A stretch of DNA of 43,643 nucleotides from a virus: positions 1 through 43,643 of IMG/VR virus record IMGVR_UViG_3300010396_000026; one strand, written 5' to 3'. Positions 17,521-25,658 of this stretch are shown one piece after another. Position 1 is the stretch's first letter. Every line of letters starts with the position of its first letter. A model generated the notes under the pieces. It worked only from the letters and a program-made list of their open reading frames with translations. It searched no databases and was not told where the DNA came from. Both the position numbers and the translations under genes were made by a program.

Positions 17521-18765
17521 TCAATATCGCCCCTGAAGGATGATGGATTGGTTCGGCGATCCGCCAAAGGTCATCGAGCCGACCGCGCCGCCCCATTCCA
17601 TCGCCTGTGCGAAGTGCAGACCCAGCAGGGGAGCCGTGGCCAGATTGACAAATACCATCCCTTTGTTGCTTCCGGTCGTCCCGCCGGGCTGCGTGTAGGT
17701 TCCATTGATCGTTGGCGTTCCGCTCGTCGCATCGAAAAGAATGCCGATGGCCCCCGATGCGGTGGCCGCTGTGAGAGTAATCTGGTCCTGATACGAGGCC
17801 GTGACGGAAATCTGTTGCAGGCCGTCCAGCCATGTCGCGCGGTTGTTGTTGTTGTTGTCCGCGACCCGCCACGTCGAGGTGTTGTAACTCCACGGGACAT
17901 TGCTGTCCGCCGAGGACAGTTTTGCGGACACGCGGTTATAGGCGTTGAACAATCCCGCGATGGCGTTGCCGCCGCCCGCCGCCGAAACCGGGGCAACGTC
18001 CATCGTGGTCTGGCCGTTTCCGGTGGCATAGATCGAGCCGAGATAGGTGCCCTTGTTGGCCGCGATCGCGCCGTAATCGGTGGTTCCCGATGCGCCGCCC
18101 CAGCAATGGGTCAGCGATACCGTGTTCGTCCACAGCCCCAGGGATTGGTCGATCTGCGTGGTGCCCGCGCCGGTGCCGCGCGTGCTCGTAGTTGACCATG
18201 CCGGGCCGGTGCAGGTGGCGAGCGTCCCGGAATTGCTGACGCCGAAAACGTCATAGATGCTGCCGCTTGCGATGTGCGGTGTGCCGGAATCGAGGCCCAT
18301 TGCCAGATTGCCGGACGGGATCGCCAGCGCCACGAAGTTGGTGCCGTTCCAGACCGGCACGGCGAGGCCGGTATAGGCGACGTAATAAACGGTGGTGGCC
18401 GCCGAGACGTTGCCCGTCATCACGGCGACGGCGCTGGTGAGCGACAGCCGCCCCTGTGGCGTCGTCCCGCAGGCACCCGAGACCCATGCCGGGGTCGAGT
18501 TGCCGACGAGGCAATTGTAGTTGGCGGCGGCAACGCCGGTCGGCGAGTTGTCGCCATGCGAGATAACCGCCTGCCCACTTGAGGGCCATGTCACCGTCAG
18601 CGAAGATACGCTCGCGCCGGAATCCCCCGCCTGCTGCCGGTTCGAGGTCGCGGAATAAAGATGCCCCGAGGTGATCGAGGCGGGCGCGTTGACCGGGTTC
18701 GGCACCTGCTGGCCCCATGCCGGGGCGGCGGCGAGGAGCAGCGCGGCGAGGAGATAGCGCATCAT
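17521..18765 (-). CDS. Tail-fibre-like protein with signal peptide
   Basis: 414 residues. The double ATG overlaps the stop of the upstream gene. Starts MMRYLLAALLLAAAPAWGQ, a signal peptide. The body is beta-rich, with GTGAGTTQIDQSLGLWTNTV, GTYLGSIYATGNGQT and STWRVADNNNNN, a pattern seen in many tail proteins of alphaproteobacterial phages and prophages. It ends in GGSPNQSIILQGRY. Likely a fibre or fibre-tip protein; the enzymatic content, if any, is unknown. Confidence 0.65.
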   Translation of the reverse strand: MMRYLLAALLLAAAPAWGQQVPNPVNAPASITSGHLYSATSNRQQAGDSGASVSSLTVTWPSSGQAVISHGDNSPTGVAAANYNCLVGNSTPAWVSGACGTTPQGRLSLTSAVAVMTGNVSAATTVYYVAYTGLAVPVWNGTNFVALAIPSGNLAMGLDSGTPHIASGSIYDVFGVSNSGTLATCTGPAWSTTSTRGTGAGTTQIDQSLGLWTNTVSLTHCWGGASGTTDYGAIAANKGTYLGSIYATGNGQTTMDVAPVSAAGGGNAIAGLFNAYNRVSAKLSSADSNVPWSYNTSTWRVADNNNNNRATWLDGLQQISVTASYQDQITLTAATASGAIGILFDATSGTPTINGTYTQPGGTTGSNKGMVFVNLATAPLLGLHFAQAMEWGGAVGSMTFGGSPNQSIILQGRY

Positions 18766-19169
18766 GGCACTTGCACCCATTGGCTTCCGTTGAACTGAAT
18801 TTTGAGCATTTCGTAAGGGAGACTCAGCGTCGGGTTTGACGACCCTCCCTGGTAATTGTTGCCGTTCAAGGCGATCGTCACCGGGTTGGTGTTGGCGTTC
18901 CCCGAGGTATCGACGAACACAATTTCGTCCCATTGGCTCGGCGAGGCGTTGAGCGTCGCCGTCATCGCCCCGGCGCTGGTCTGGCAATGGTAGATGCCGC
19001 CCGCGGCCGCGCTGAAGCTCGACGTCTCGATGGTCGGCGTCGCCACCACCTGCCGGACATTGCTCACCGCCGTCTTGACGTTGGCGCCGCCCTGCACCAG
19101 CGGCACCAATTCGCTGCCGGAAAGCGGCAGCGTCGCGTCGGGCAATTGGGAGATTTTTTCGTCGCTCAT
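18762..19169 (-). CDS. Small tail-fibre attachment-type protein
   Basis: 135 residues. MSDEKISQLPDATLPLSGSE followed by LVPLVQGG is the widespread opening of phage tail proteins (ISxLPxATxPLxGxELVPxVQGG). A beta-rich C-terminal unit follows (MTATLNASPSQWDEIVFVD) and ends KIQFNGSQWVQVP. In other phages this opening is fused to a fibre; here it stands alone just before the signal-peptide fibre genes and overlaps both neighbours by ATGA. It has no signal peptide, unlike the next six genes. Confidence 0.7.
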   Translation of the reverse strand: MSDEKISQLPDATLPLSGSELVPLVQGGANVKTAVSNVRQVVATPTIETSSFSAAAGGIYHCQTSAGAMTATLNASPSQWDEIVFVDTSGNANTNPVTIALNGNNYQGGSSNPTLSLPYEMLKIQFNGSQWVQVP

Positions 19170-21502
19170 GGCGAGCTTTCGAGAAGGAGGTCGCCGCTGC
19201 TGTCCTCAAGCACGATCTTGAAGCCAGTTTCCAGCAACAGATATTCCGGCACCACGACCGGCGGCACGATGGGACCGATCTGGTAGCCCAAAATCTGGTA
19301 GCGCATGTAAAGGTTGCCGATCTCGACGTTCTGCGCCGCCTCGAACGTGGCCGTCACCGCCATCTGCTTGAAGACGACGGGCGCGGGCCACGGCAGGGCC
19401 TGCTGCGCCAGATTGCCGCCCACCCCCGGCAGCGTCACCGTGCCGAGGAGATTGTCGTTCTCGTCGGTTGCCGTCACGGTCACGGCGAACGGGGTCTTGA
19501 ACATCAGCGACGATTCGACGACGGCGTTTTCCGCCATCATCTGGTTGTCGGGCAGGAGCGCGGTCTCGTAGGTGCATTGCAGCGTGGTGCCGTTCTCGAC
19601 GTAATCGGTGCCGAAGATCGACACCACCGGCGACTCCCAAAGCTGGTTCGGCTGGTCGTAGGGGAAGCCGACAAAGCCGTGATCGGCGTTGCCGACGGTG
19701 CGGCCCTGCCACGGCGCGATGAGGCGCATCGGAAAACTGTGCGGCCCCGACCATACCTTGAGCCGGAAATCGTACCAGTATTCCTCGTAAGGCTGATCGG
19801 CCTTCGCGCCGTTCTGAACCGAGACGCGGTAGACGTTCTGATTGTAGGCGGCGCACATCCGCGCCGGCCATACCGCGTTGATGAACGGCACCGAAACGCC
19901 GTCGCCGTTGGCCCCGATGGGCGGCGACAGCACCGCGAAGAAATTGAGGATGCGCAGCCCATCCGTCCCCATGAAAGCAAGACCGGCGTCGGTCTGGACG
20001 ATGGTGTTGGGCGCAAGGCACCCGGTGCCGACCGAGATGTTGTTGCGGGCGAGGTTGTTGGTCGCGGCGTCGCCGGTGATCTGGGCCATGTTGGAATCGC
20101 CCTGGAACACCACCAGCGCCTGCACCATGCCGCCCAGCGAGGTCGAGTTGAGGGGTAGTTGCGCGAGCGCCGTGACGGCGAGGCCGTTGGCGAAGGTGAT
20201 GGCCTGCACCGAGGAAAGGTTGCTGACCTGCGTCGCGTTGAGCGTGTCGGAAAAGACGAGGCCAAAGCTGCCGCCGTAATAGGCGCGGCCGTTGAACTCG
20301 GCCACCGTCGCCGGGATGCCGGGCAGGGCGAAGCCGTTGGTGTTGCCCGAGGCCCATTGCGGCGCGACCGGGGTGCCGCCGTCGATGGTCAGGGTGTCGC
20401 CGACATTGGCCGAGGTGGTGTTGGCCGAGATCGTGATCGTGGCCCCGCCGGTGAAATCGACCGCGAGCGAGGTGCTGGTGGCGGTCGCCGCCGCCGAGAG
20501 GGTGACAGTATTGCCGCCGTCGATAGTGAGCGAGTCGCCCGAGTGCGAGCCGGTCGCGGCCTTGGTCAGCACGATGGTCGAGACCGTGACGCTTGCCACC
20601 AGCGTGCCCGCCGGGATGTCGCCGCTGCCGTCGGTGATCGACATGCCGGGCAGCACGCCCGTGGTGGAGGCGACGCCCGAGATCGTGGTGGTGCCGTTGG
20701 TGGTGCCGGTGGTCGAGAGCGAGAAGGTGCTGACGGAGGACACCGTGGTGCCGGCCAAGATCGCCGGGCCGGAGACCTGCATGCCCGCCAGCACGCCCGT
20801 CACATCCTGCACGTTGGTGATGATGAGGCTGCCCGCGTTGAAATTCCCGTCGGTCTGAAGGTCGAACGAGGGCCGGGTCATGGCGATGACGGTCGAGTTG
20901 GCCGGGATGCCGGTGCCCGAGATCGTCATGCCGATGCCGACGCCCGCGGCGATGGGGTCGGTCGAGAGGCTGGTAATCACCGCCGTCGAGCCGTCGGTGT
21001 TGCCAGTCAGCGTCGCCGAGGAATAGGACGAAATGTCGAGCCAGCCGAAAAAGCCGTTGCTCGATCCCAAAAAACCGGGATGGCAGAAGATCACGCGGCT
21101 GCCGACGAGGGCGATGATGGGCGGGGTCCAGTTGCCCGTGGTCGATTGGCTGACCGGCAGGTTCGAGGCCGTGATGCCGCTGATCGAGAGGAAGGTGCCG
21201 GTGTTGAGATTATAGGCCCACGGCACATCGTAGCCCGAATACGTGCCCGACGAGCAGCCCATGAAGCCATAGGCGATGTTGCCGACGACGAGCAGCCCGG
21301 TGCCGACCGTCGGCGCCGCGATGCCGGAGAATGCCGTGACCTGCCCCGAGGCCGGGCGCGGCACCCACGCGTCCTTGGTGGTGGGCGATGGGATCAGGTT
21401 GATGAGCTGCTGCATCGCGCCCGGAAACGAGTCGGTCGCGTCCTCGGTGTCGGAAAGACCCTTCGGTTTCCAGATCAGCGGGCGGGCGTTGCGGATCGCC
21501 AT
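19166..21502 (-). CDS. Tail tube/stabilisation protein (P22 gp10- or T7 gp12-like position)
   Basis: 778 residues. Both ends read as one beta-propeller-like protein typical of podovirus tail nozzles: ARPLIWKPKGLSDTEDATDS at the start, and VYRVSVQNG, YEEYWYDFRLKVWSG, YMRYQILGYQIGP near the end. Residues of about 170-400 hold tandem inserted modules of the pattern G-M-x-(I/V)-S-G-x-x-I-x-A-(G/N)-(S/T)-T-V, at least three copies, followed by a TLTIDGG-rich stretch. It directly follows the gp4-like gene, the P22-type order. Predicted to form the tail tube or close the portal; the exact counterpart is inferred. Confidence 0.7.
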   Translation of the reverse strand: MAIRNARPLIWKPKGLSDTEDATDSFPGAMQQLINLIPSPTTKDAWVPRPASGQVTAFSGIAAPTVGTGLLVVGNIAYGFMGCSSGTYSGYDVPWAYNLNTGTFLSISGITASNLPVSQSTTGNWTPPIIALVGSRVIFCHPGFLGSSNGFFGWLDISSYSSATLTGNTDGSTAVITSLSTDPIAAGVGIGMTISGTGIPANSTVIAMTRPSFDLQTDGNFNAGSLIITNVQDVTGVLAGMQVSGPAILAGTTVSSVSTFSLSTTGTTNGTTTISGVASTTGVLPGMSITDGSGDIPAGTLVASVTVSTIVLTKAATGSHSGDSLTIDGGNTVTLSAAATATSTSLAVDFTGGATITISANTTSANVGDTLTIDGGTPVAPQWASGNTNGFALPGIPATVAEFNGRAYYGGSFGLVFSDTLNATQVSNLSSVQAITFANGLAVTALAQLPLNSTSLGGMVQALVVFQGDSNMAQITGDAATNNLARNNISVGTGCLAPNTIVQTDAGLAFMGTDGLRILNFFAVLSPPIGANGDGVSVPFINAVWPARMCAAYNQNVYRVSVQNGAKADQPYEEYWYDFRLKVWSGPHSFPMRLIAPWQGRTVGNADHGFVGFPYDQPNQLWESPVVSIFGTDYVENGTTLQCTYETALLPDNQMMAENAVVESSLMFKTPFAVTVTATDENDNLLGTVTLPGVGGNLAQQALPWPAPVVFKQMAVTATFEAAQNVEIGNLYMRYQILGYQIGPIVPPVVVPEYLLLETGFKIVLEDSSGDLLLESSP

Positions 21503-21503
21503 G

Positions 21504-22262
21504 TCACCAGCCGATCGTCTTGGTGTTTCTCAAGACGCTGAACTGACTGCCGAAGCGGCGGCGGTCGAGCTTCACCTTCTTGGCCCGCGTCTCGGGATTG
21601 TCGATCATGGGCAGGATGCGGCGCAGGATACCTTGAGCGCCTTCCGGCCCCTCGCCCAGAAAGGACTGCCAGCGCGCATCGTCCGCGAGCTTCATCATCT
21701 CGCCGGCGAGGCGGGTGTAGAGATAGGTCGAGGACGGGAACCACAACGTCGCTGTCGAGGTCGGCGAGGTCGAAGTCGGCACCGCGTTGCCCGCCCGGTA
21801 GCGGACATAAACCGGGAAATTGCCGGACGGCGGCGGGTAGACATACATGCCCGCGTTCTCGCTGGCGTCCTGCCCCAGAATCACCGTGTACCAGTAGGGA
21901 TAGGCTTGCAGCCCGGCCTGCTGCACCGTCATATCGAACTCGAAGGGATCGAGGGCGATCATCGGGTACGGCACGCCGAGCAGCGTCCAGAACACATCGC
22001 CGAACTCGGCGCGGAGAAAATCGGCCGGCATCGGGTAAGGCCCCGACCCGACCTGCACCGGCGAAGACGCGGGCGGCGTCAGCGCGGTGTTGAAGTTGAA
22101 GGTGAAGAACTTTTCCTGCGCGTCGAAATCGTAAGTCTGCGCCAGTTCCTCAAGGATCGCGACAAGGATCAGCGCCGCCTGCGAGGCAAAGCCCGGCGTC
22201 TTGGCGATCTGGTTCGCGACGGTGATGATCTGCGCGAATGTGAGCTGTGCGCTGGCCGGCAT
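21504..22262 (-). CDS. Head-tail adaptor, P22 gp4-like
   Basis: 252 residues. The middle has PYPMPADFLRAEFGDVFW and PYPMIALDPFEFD, and the C-terminus KKVKLDRRRFGS, a combination familiar from gp4-like tail accessory proteins of podovirus-like phages. It lies directly before the nozzle-like gene, one base away from its ATG. It is expected to extend the portal channel and hold packaged DNA. Confidence 0.65.
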   Translation of the reverse strand: MPASAQLTFAQIITVANQIAKTPGFASQAALILVAILEELAQTYDFDAQEKFFTFNFNTALTPPASSPVQVGSGPYPMPADFLRAEFGDVFWTLLGVPYPMIALDPFEFDMTVQQAGLQAYPYWYTVILGQDASENAGMYVYPPPSGNFPVYVRYRAGNAVPTSTSPTSTATLWFPSSTYLYTRLAGEMMKLADDARWQSFLGEGPEGAQGILRRILPMIDNPETRAKKVKLDRRRFGSQFSVLRNTKTIGW

Positions 22263-22265
22263 CGC

Positions 22266-22859
22266 TCATGCCGTCATGCCCACGATACGCTTGCGCTTGT
22301 CGATCTCGGCCTCGATGCGGGTGATTTCCTCCTCGTACCGCTTTACCCCGGTCTGATCGTGGCCCCGGATGAACTCGGCCCGCTCCGCCTCGGCCTTGGC
22401 CTTGGCCTCGGCGATCTTCTCGATAGCCGCGTCCACCGTTTTTTTGCGGGACTGCATCGCGTTGGAGAGGGCATAAGGACCCTGCTTCCGCGCCGCGTGG
22501 GCAGCCCGGTCCTTCTCCATTTCTTCATTATAAATCCGCCGCAGCGTCTCGATCTCGACATCGCGGGCGGCCTGCTCCTTTTTATAGGCAGCTTCGGCCA
22601 CCGGCATGTCCTCGGTGAAGCGTGTCAGCGTCATCCGGTTCTTGCGCAGTTCCTCGGCGAGGTCGTCGAGCTCGTAGCGCGCCTTTTGCCGGTCGAACAC
22701 GCGGAACACGCGATCGACGATGACATGCGCATCGGCCTCGCTGGTGTCCTGCCGCAGCATGGTGCGCACCGCCATCTGGCGATCCTGGCCAAAATTCCCG
22801 GTCAGCGTGATGTCGATGCCGGGAACCTCGGTCTCGATCTTGCCCGTTCCGTCCGGCAT
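22266..22859 (-). CDS. Coiled-coil protein of unknown function in the head-tail region
   Basis: 197 residues; the ATG overlaps the upstream stop (TGATG). The N-terminus (about 1-40) is beta-like (IETEVPGIDITLTGNFG). Residues 60-190 are strongly charged heptad-type helix with many Glu, Lys, Arg and Ala, almost certainly coiled coil. No enzymatic motif. Its place between connector-type genes suggests a virion or assembly role. Confidence 0.55.
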   Translation of the reverse strand: MPDGTGKIETEVPGIDITLTGNFGQDRQMAVRTMLRQDTSEADAHVIVDRVFRVFDRQKARYELDDLAEELRKNRMTLTRFTEDMPVAEAAYKKEQAARDVEIETLRRIYNEEMEKDRAAHAARKQGPYALSNAMQSRKKTVDAAIEKIAEAKAKAEAERAEFIRGHDQTGVKRYEEEITRIEAEIDKRKRIVGMTA

Positions 22860-23320
22860 CAGGCCCCCGTCGGCGCGTTGCTGACCGCGCCCGATTTCAT
22901 CGAGACCTTGGTGAGGCGCTGGCGCTGATAGAACTGCGTCAGCGGCTCGTCCTTGAGGGTGTGCTCGTGGCGCCAGGTGTTGAACATGATCTCGCGCAGG
23001 GAGTCGGCGACGCGGCGCTTGCAGGTCACGATCTGGCCCGGCCAATACTGTCGCCCGTCGAGGGTGATGTTCGGCGCGTAGGGCGCGATGTCGATCTGGA
23101 TGGTGACGAGATCTCCGCCGGTATCGTCGTCCGGCCGCATGTTTTCCTCGTCGGCGAGGCGGCGGATTTCCTGCTCCTCGACCATCTTGGCCGCGACCTT
23201 CTTGCGGTCGGCGATGATCTTGGCGCGGGCCTTGGCCTGCGCCGCCTTGAACTCCTCGTTGGTCAGGTCGGGATGAAGCCGGGGCTCGTCCGCCTCGGCC
23301 TTCTGGGTTTTCTCGGTCAT
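22859..23320 (-). CDS. Conserved-looking phage protein of unknown function
   Basis: 153 residues from the ATG preceded by GAGGG. A charged helical N-terminal half (EEFKAAQAKARAKIIADRKK) is followed by a compact beta-rich part with ITLDGRQYWPGQIVTCKRRV and SLREIMFNTWRHEH. I do not know the family. The position between capsid-associated and adaptor genes suggests a head-completion or connector role. Confidence 0.55.
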   Translation of the reverse strand: MTEKTQKAEADEPRLHPDLTNEEFKAAQAKARAKIIADRKKVAAKMVEEQEIRRLADEENMRPDDDTGGDLVTIQIDIAPYAPNITLDGRQYWPGQIVTCKRRVADSLREIMFNTWRHEHTLKDEPLTQFYQRQRLTKVSMKSGAVSNAPTGA

Positions 23321-23333
23321 CTTGCCCTCAAGA

Positions 23334-23888
23334 TCAGGAATGCGTGAAATCCGACACGGTGAGCGTGCCGCCGACATTGGTGCCGGTGGCCGCCGCCGAC
23401 AGGACGAGGCTCAAGCCCCCCGCCGCGATCGACACGATCAGCGTTCCCGCCGGGATGTCGCTGTTGCTCGACTTGATGAGCATACCGGGACGCCACCCGA
23501 GGGTAAAGACGTTGACGGAAAGACTGTCCACCAGCGTCGTCGTGTGGGTATTGCCGGTCGCCGTCAGGGTCGCGGGCAGCGAGGAGAACGGGATCAGGAA
23601 CGGGAAGCCCTCGGCATCGACCGCCACCCAGTCCCCCGGCCGCATCTGAAGGACGCCGCGGTTGGGGATATAGAGGAGGCCGTTCGAGGAGAACGCGCCC
23701 GGCCAGATCTTCTCCTTGCTGCCGAGCCCCGCCCCGACCGGCGCCGAGGGCTGGCCGCCCGCCGTCGCGAAGTCGTCCATGATGGCATTGGCGATGGTGG
23801 CGACATCCGCCGCTGCCATGCCGCCCGGCTGGAATTGCAGCGCGGTGAGGCTGGTGGTGGCGTTGGTGCCAAGCGTCTTGGTTGCCAC
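23334..23888 (-). CDS. Capsid-associated protein, possible decoration protein
   Basis: 184 residues from a GTG (MATKTLGTNATTSL). The middle has LQMRPGDWVAVDAEGFPFLI. The C-terminal 65 residues carry a module also found in the nozzle-like protein: GM-x-I, then DIPAGTLIVSI, then AATG and LTV. That module looks like a small beta barrel for surface display. The location just after the capsid gene fits a head decoration or stabilising protein. No family was named. Confidence 0.5.
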   Translation of the reverse strand: MATKTLGTNATTSLTALQFQPGGMAAADVATIANAIMDDFATAGGQPSAPVGAGLGSKEKIWPGAFSSNGLLYIPNRGVLQMRPGDWVAVDAEGFPFLIPFSSLPATLTATGNTHTTTLVDSLSVNVFTLGWRPGMLIKSSNSDIPAGTLIVSIAAGGLSLVLSAAATGTNVGGTLTVSDFTHS

Positions 23889-23891
23889 CGA

Positions 23892-24149
23892 TCAGCCCCC
23901 GCCGGTTGCGAAGCCCTGGATGCGCCCGATCTGCGCGTTGAGCGCCCCCGCCAGATTGGTGGCGAGCGTCGAGCACGCGGTCGAGACGTTGGCCGTCGAG
24001 GGCGCGTCGGCCCCCGGCACCAGAACCGGGCCGCCGTTGCCGCCGAACAGGGTGTTGACCGTCAGCGTCTGCGCGCTCTGGACCGACATCGGGCCGGCGC
24101 CGTCCGGCACCCACGCGATGCTGATGCTGCCTACGACTTGGTATGCCAT
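23892..24149 (-). CDS. 85-residue probable head protein
   Basis: The ATG has a strong AAGGAG site 8 bases upstream, right after the capsid gene. The product starts MAYQVVGSISIAWVPDGAGP and is rich in Ala, Gly, Thr and Val with few charges; it is probably beta then helix. High expected translation and placement next to the major capsid protein suggest a head decoration or minor capsid protein. Uncertain. Confidence 0.55.
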   Translation of the reverse strand: MAYQVVGSISIAWVPDGAGPMSVQSAQTLTVNTLFGGNGGPVLVPGADAPSTANVSTACSTLATNLAGALNAQIGRIQGFATGGG

Positions 24150-24162
24150 GTCAGATTGCTCC

Positions 24163-25617
24163 TTAGCCGAAGGTCGCCGAGAACGCCGAGGTCGACTCGA
24201 TGCGCGCCGCGAACTGCGCATTGAGAATGATCGTGCCGTAGTAGGCTTTCCAGCCCACGATGCGCAACTGATTGAGGGGGTCGCTCTTGTCGGCGTCCTT
24301 GAGGTAGGTGAATTTGGCGTTGTCGAGCATGACCTGCCCGTAAGCGCCGCGCCCGAACAGGAACGACGGATAGACCGTGATGCCGCTGCCGGGCGCCGCC
24401 GGGGGCGACTGCGCGACGCCGAGGCCGGTAATGACCGCCGTGGTGCCGGGCTGCAATTGCACCGCCTGACCCTGGAGGGGGCCGACCGTCGGGCCCGCCG
24501 CCGAGAGGCCCAGCTGGCCGGGCGAGGTGGTGGTGCCGACATAGATGTTGTAGGTGAAGCCCGGATTGGCGGCGAGGACCACGCTGATCGAGCCGTTGGG
24601 GCCGGTCACGCTGATCGAGTTCGAGACCGCGTAGATCTGGCTCTCGTACTGGTTCTGCGTGTCGGACGCGGTGACGATGATGTAGTAGGTGCCGGTGGCG
24701 AGGCTGCCCGCCGTGCCCGGCGTGCCGTTGACCTGCGCGTAGCCGGTGAAGGTCGGCACCATGTTGGACTGGCACCAGCGCGTCCCGGCCCACTCGCCGA
24801 TCTCGTAATTGTAGAGCCGGTTGAGGTCGGAATAGGACCGCGCCAGCACAACGGTCGCGTTCTGCGACCAGTCGGCGGTGACGAGGGTGTGGCAGATGCC
24901 GACATAATGCGGCATGCCGCGCGGATTGGCCGAGGCCCGCGCGCCGCCCGCTTCGGCGGCGATCTTGGTGTCGGTCATCTCGTCGCCCACGAAGCGCGGC
25001 GCGCCGATGGTCTGGAGCGCGGCCGAGGTGCGCAGTACGGTCGTGGTGTCGAGCACGTCGCCGGCGACAAGGGCGCCGCGGCTGCCGCGCGAGTTGACGT
25101 AATTGACCTGGGTGAGGCCCATCAGCGCGTTGAAGGTGTTGCGCTCCAGGGTTTCCGAGAGCTGCAGGCCGACCAGCTCGATGGCCTTCTTGAACAAGGG
25201 GTGCTTGGTGGTGAGCTCGGCCACGTCGGTGATCGTCACCTTGTCGCCCCATTGCTGGGCGACGGCGCTGACCTGCTGGATGGTCATGGTCTCGCCGATG
25301 GGCGGCACGCCTTCCGAGAGCGGGGCTTGCGGCAGCGGGATACGATTGTACCGGGTGGCGGTGTAGGTATTGCCCATGCCCTTGGGGAGGGTCAGGGGGT
25401 CGCCGAACTGGTAGGCGACCAATTGGCGGCGGGCGAGCGGCAAGGTCTCGTCCGCGATGTAATTCTGCATGTCGGACGAGAACTGGCTCGCCGAGTTGGT
25501 GGCGAAGGCCACGTTGGGCGAATGGTATTCGCCGAACTGATCCCACCGCGATGGCGCGTGGAACGATTGGAAATCGCCGCCGGGTGCGGCGCCGGAACTG
25601 AAGTCGAAACCTTCCAT
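24163..25617 (-). CDS. Major capsid protein, N4-gp56 family, with inserted Ig/FnIII-like domain
   Basis: 484 residues. The N-terminal 280 match the N4-gp56-type capsid: ADETLPLARRQLVAYQFGDP, then a polar E-loop region (PKGMGNTYTATRYNRIP), TIQQVSAVAQQWGDKVTITD, and ELVGLQLSETLERNTFNAL. The C-terminus (VYPSFLFGRGAYGQVMLDN to the end) completes the fold. Residues of about 290-410 are an extra beta domain (ATGTYYIIVTASDTQNQYES, TYNIYVGTTTSPG) between two core segments, as in capsids with surface-displayed Ig-like domains. The ribosome site GGAGGG sits in a hairpin (see 25623-25658). Forms the head shell after cleavage-free or scaffold-led assembly. Confidence 0.88.
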   Translation of the reverse strand: MEGFDFSSGAAPGGDFQSFHAPSRWDQFGEYHSPNVAFATNSASQFSSDMQNYIADETLPLARRQLVAYQFGDPLTLPKGMGNTYTATRYNRIPLPQAPLSEGVPPIGETMTIQQVSAVAQQWGDKVTITDVAELTTKHPLFKKAIELVGLQLSETLERNTFNALMGLTQVNYVNSRGSRGALVAGDVLDTTTVLRTSAALQTIGAPRFVGDEMTDTKIAAEAGGARASANPRGMPHYVGICHTLVTADWSQNATVVLARSYSDLNRLYNYEIGEWAGTRWCQSNMVPTFTGYAQVNGTPGTAGSLATGTYYIIVTASDTQNQYESQIYAVSNSISVTGPNGSISVVLAANPGFTYNIYVGTTTSPGQLGLSAAGPTVGPLQGQAVQLQPGTTAVITGLGVAQSPPAAPGSGITVYPSFLFGRGAYGQVMLDNAKFTYLKDADKSDPLNQLRIVGWKAYYGTIILNAQFAARIESTSAFSATFG

Positions 25618-25622
25618 CGTTA

Positions 25623-25658
25623 CCCTCCGTTGGACGGAGGGCTACGAAGTCCTCCGTC
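25623..25658 (-). promoter_or_regulatory. Capsid-gene leader with two mutually exclusive hairpins
   Basis: On the coding strand the 36 bases between the scaffold stop and the capsid ATG hold three related segments. Segment 1 is GACGGAGG (25658-25651, beginning inside the scaffold stop codon). Segment 2 is CCCTCCGTC (25641-25633). Segment 3 is ACGGAGGG (25630-25623), which contains the capsid ribosome site. Segment 2 can pair with 1 (8 bp, 9-10 base loop), leaving the ribosome site free. It can instead pair with 3 (CCCTCCGT-CCA-ACGGAGGG, 8 bp), hiding it. A translational switch is inferred. Confidence 0.55.
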
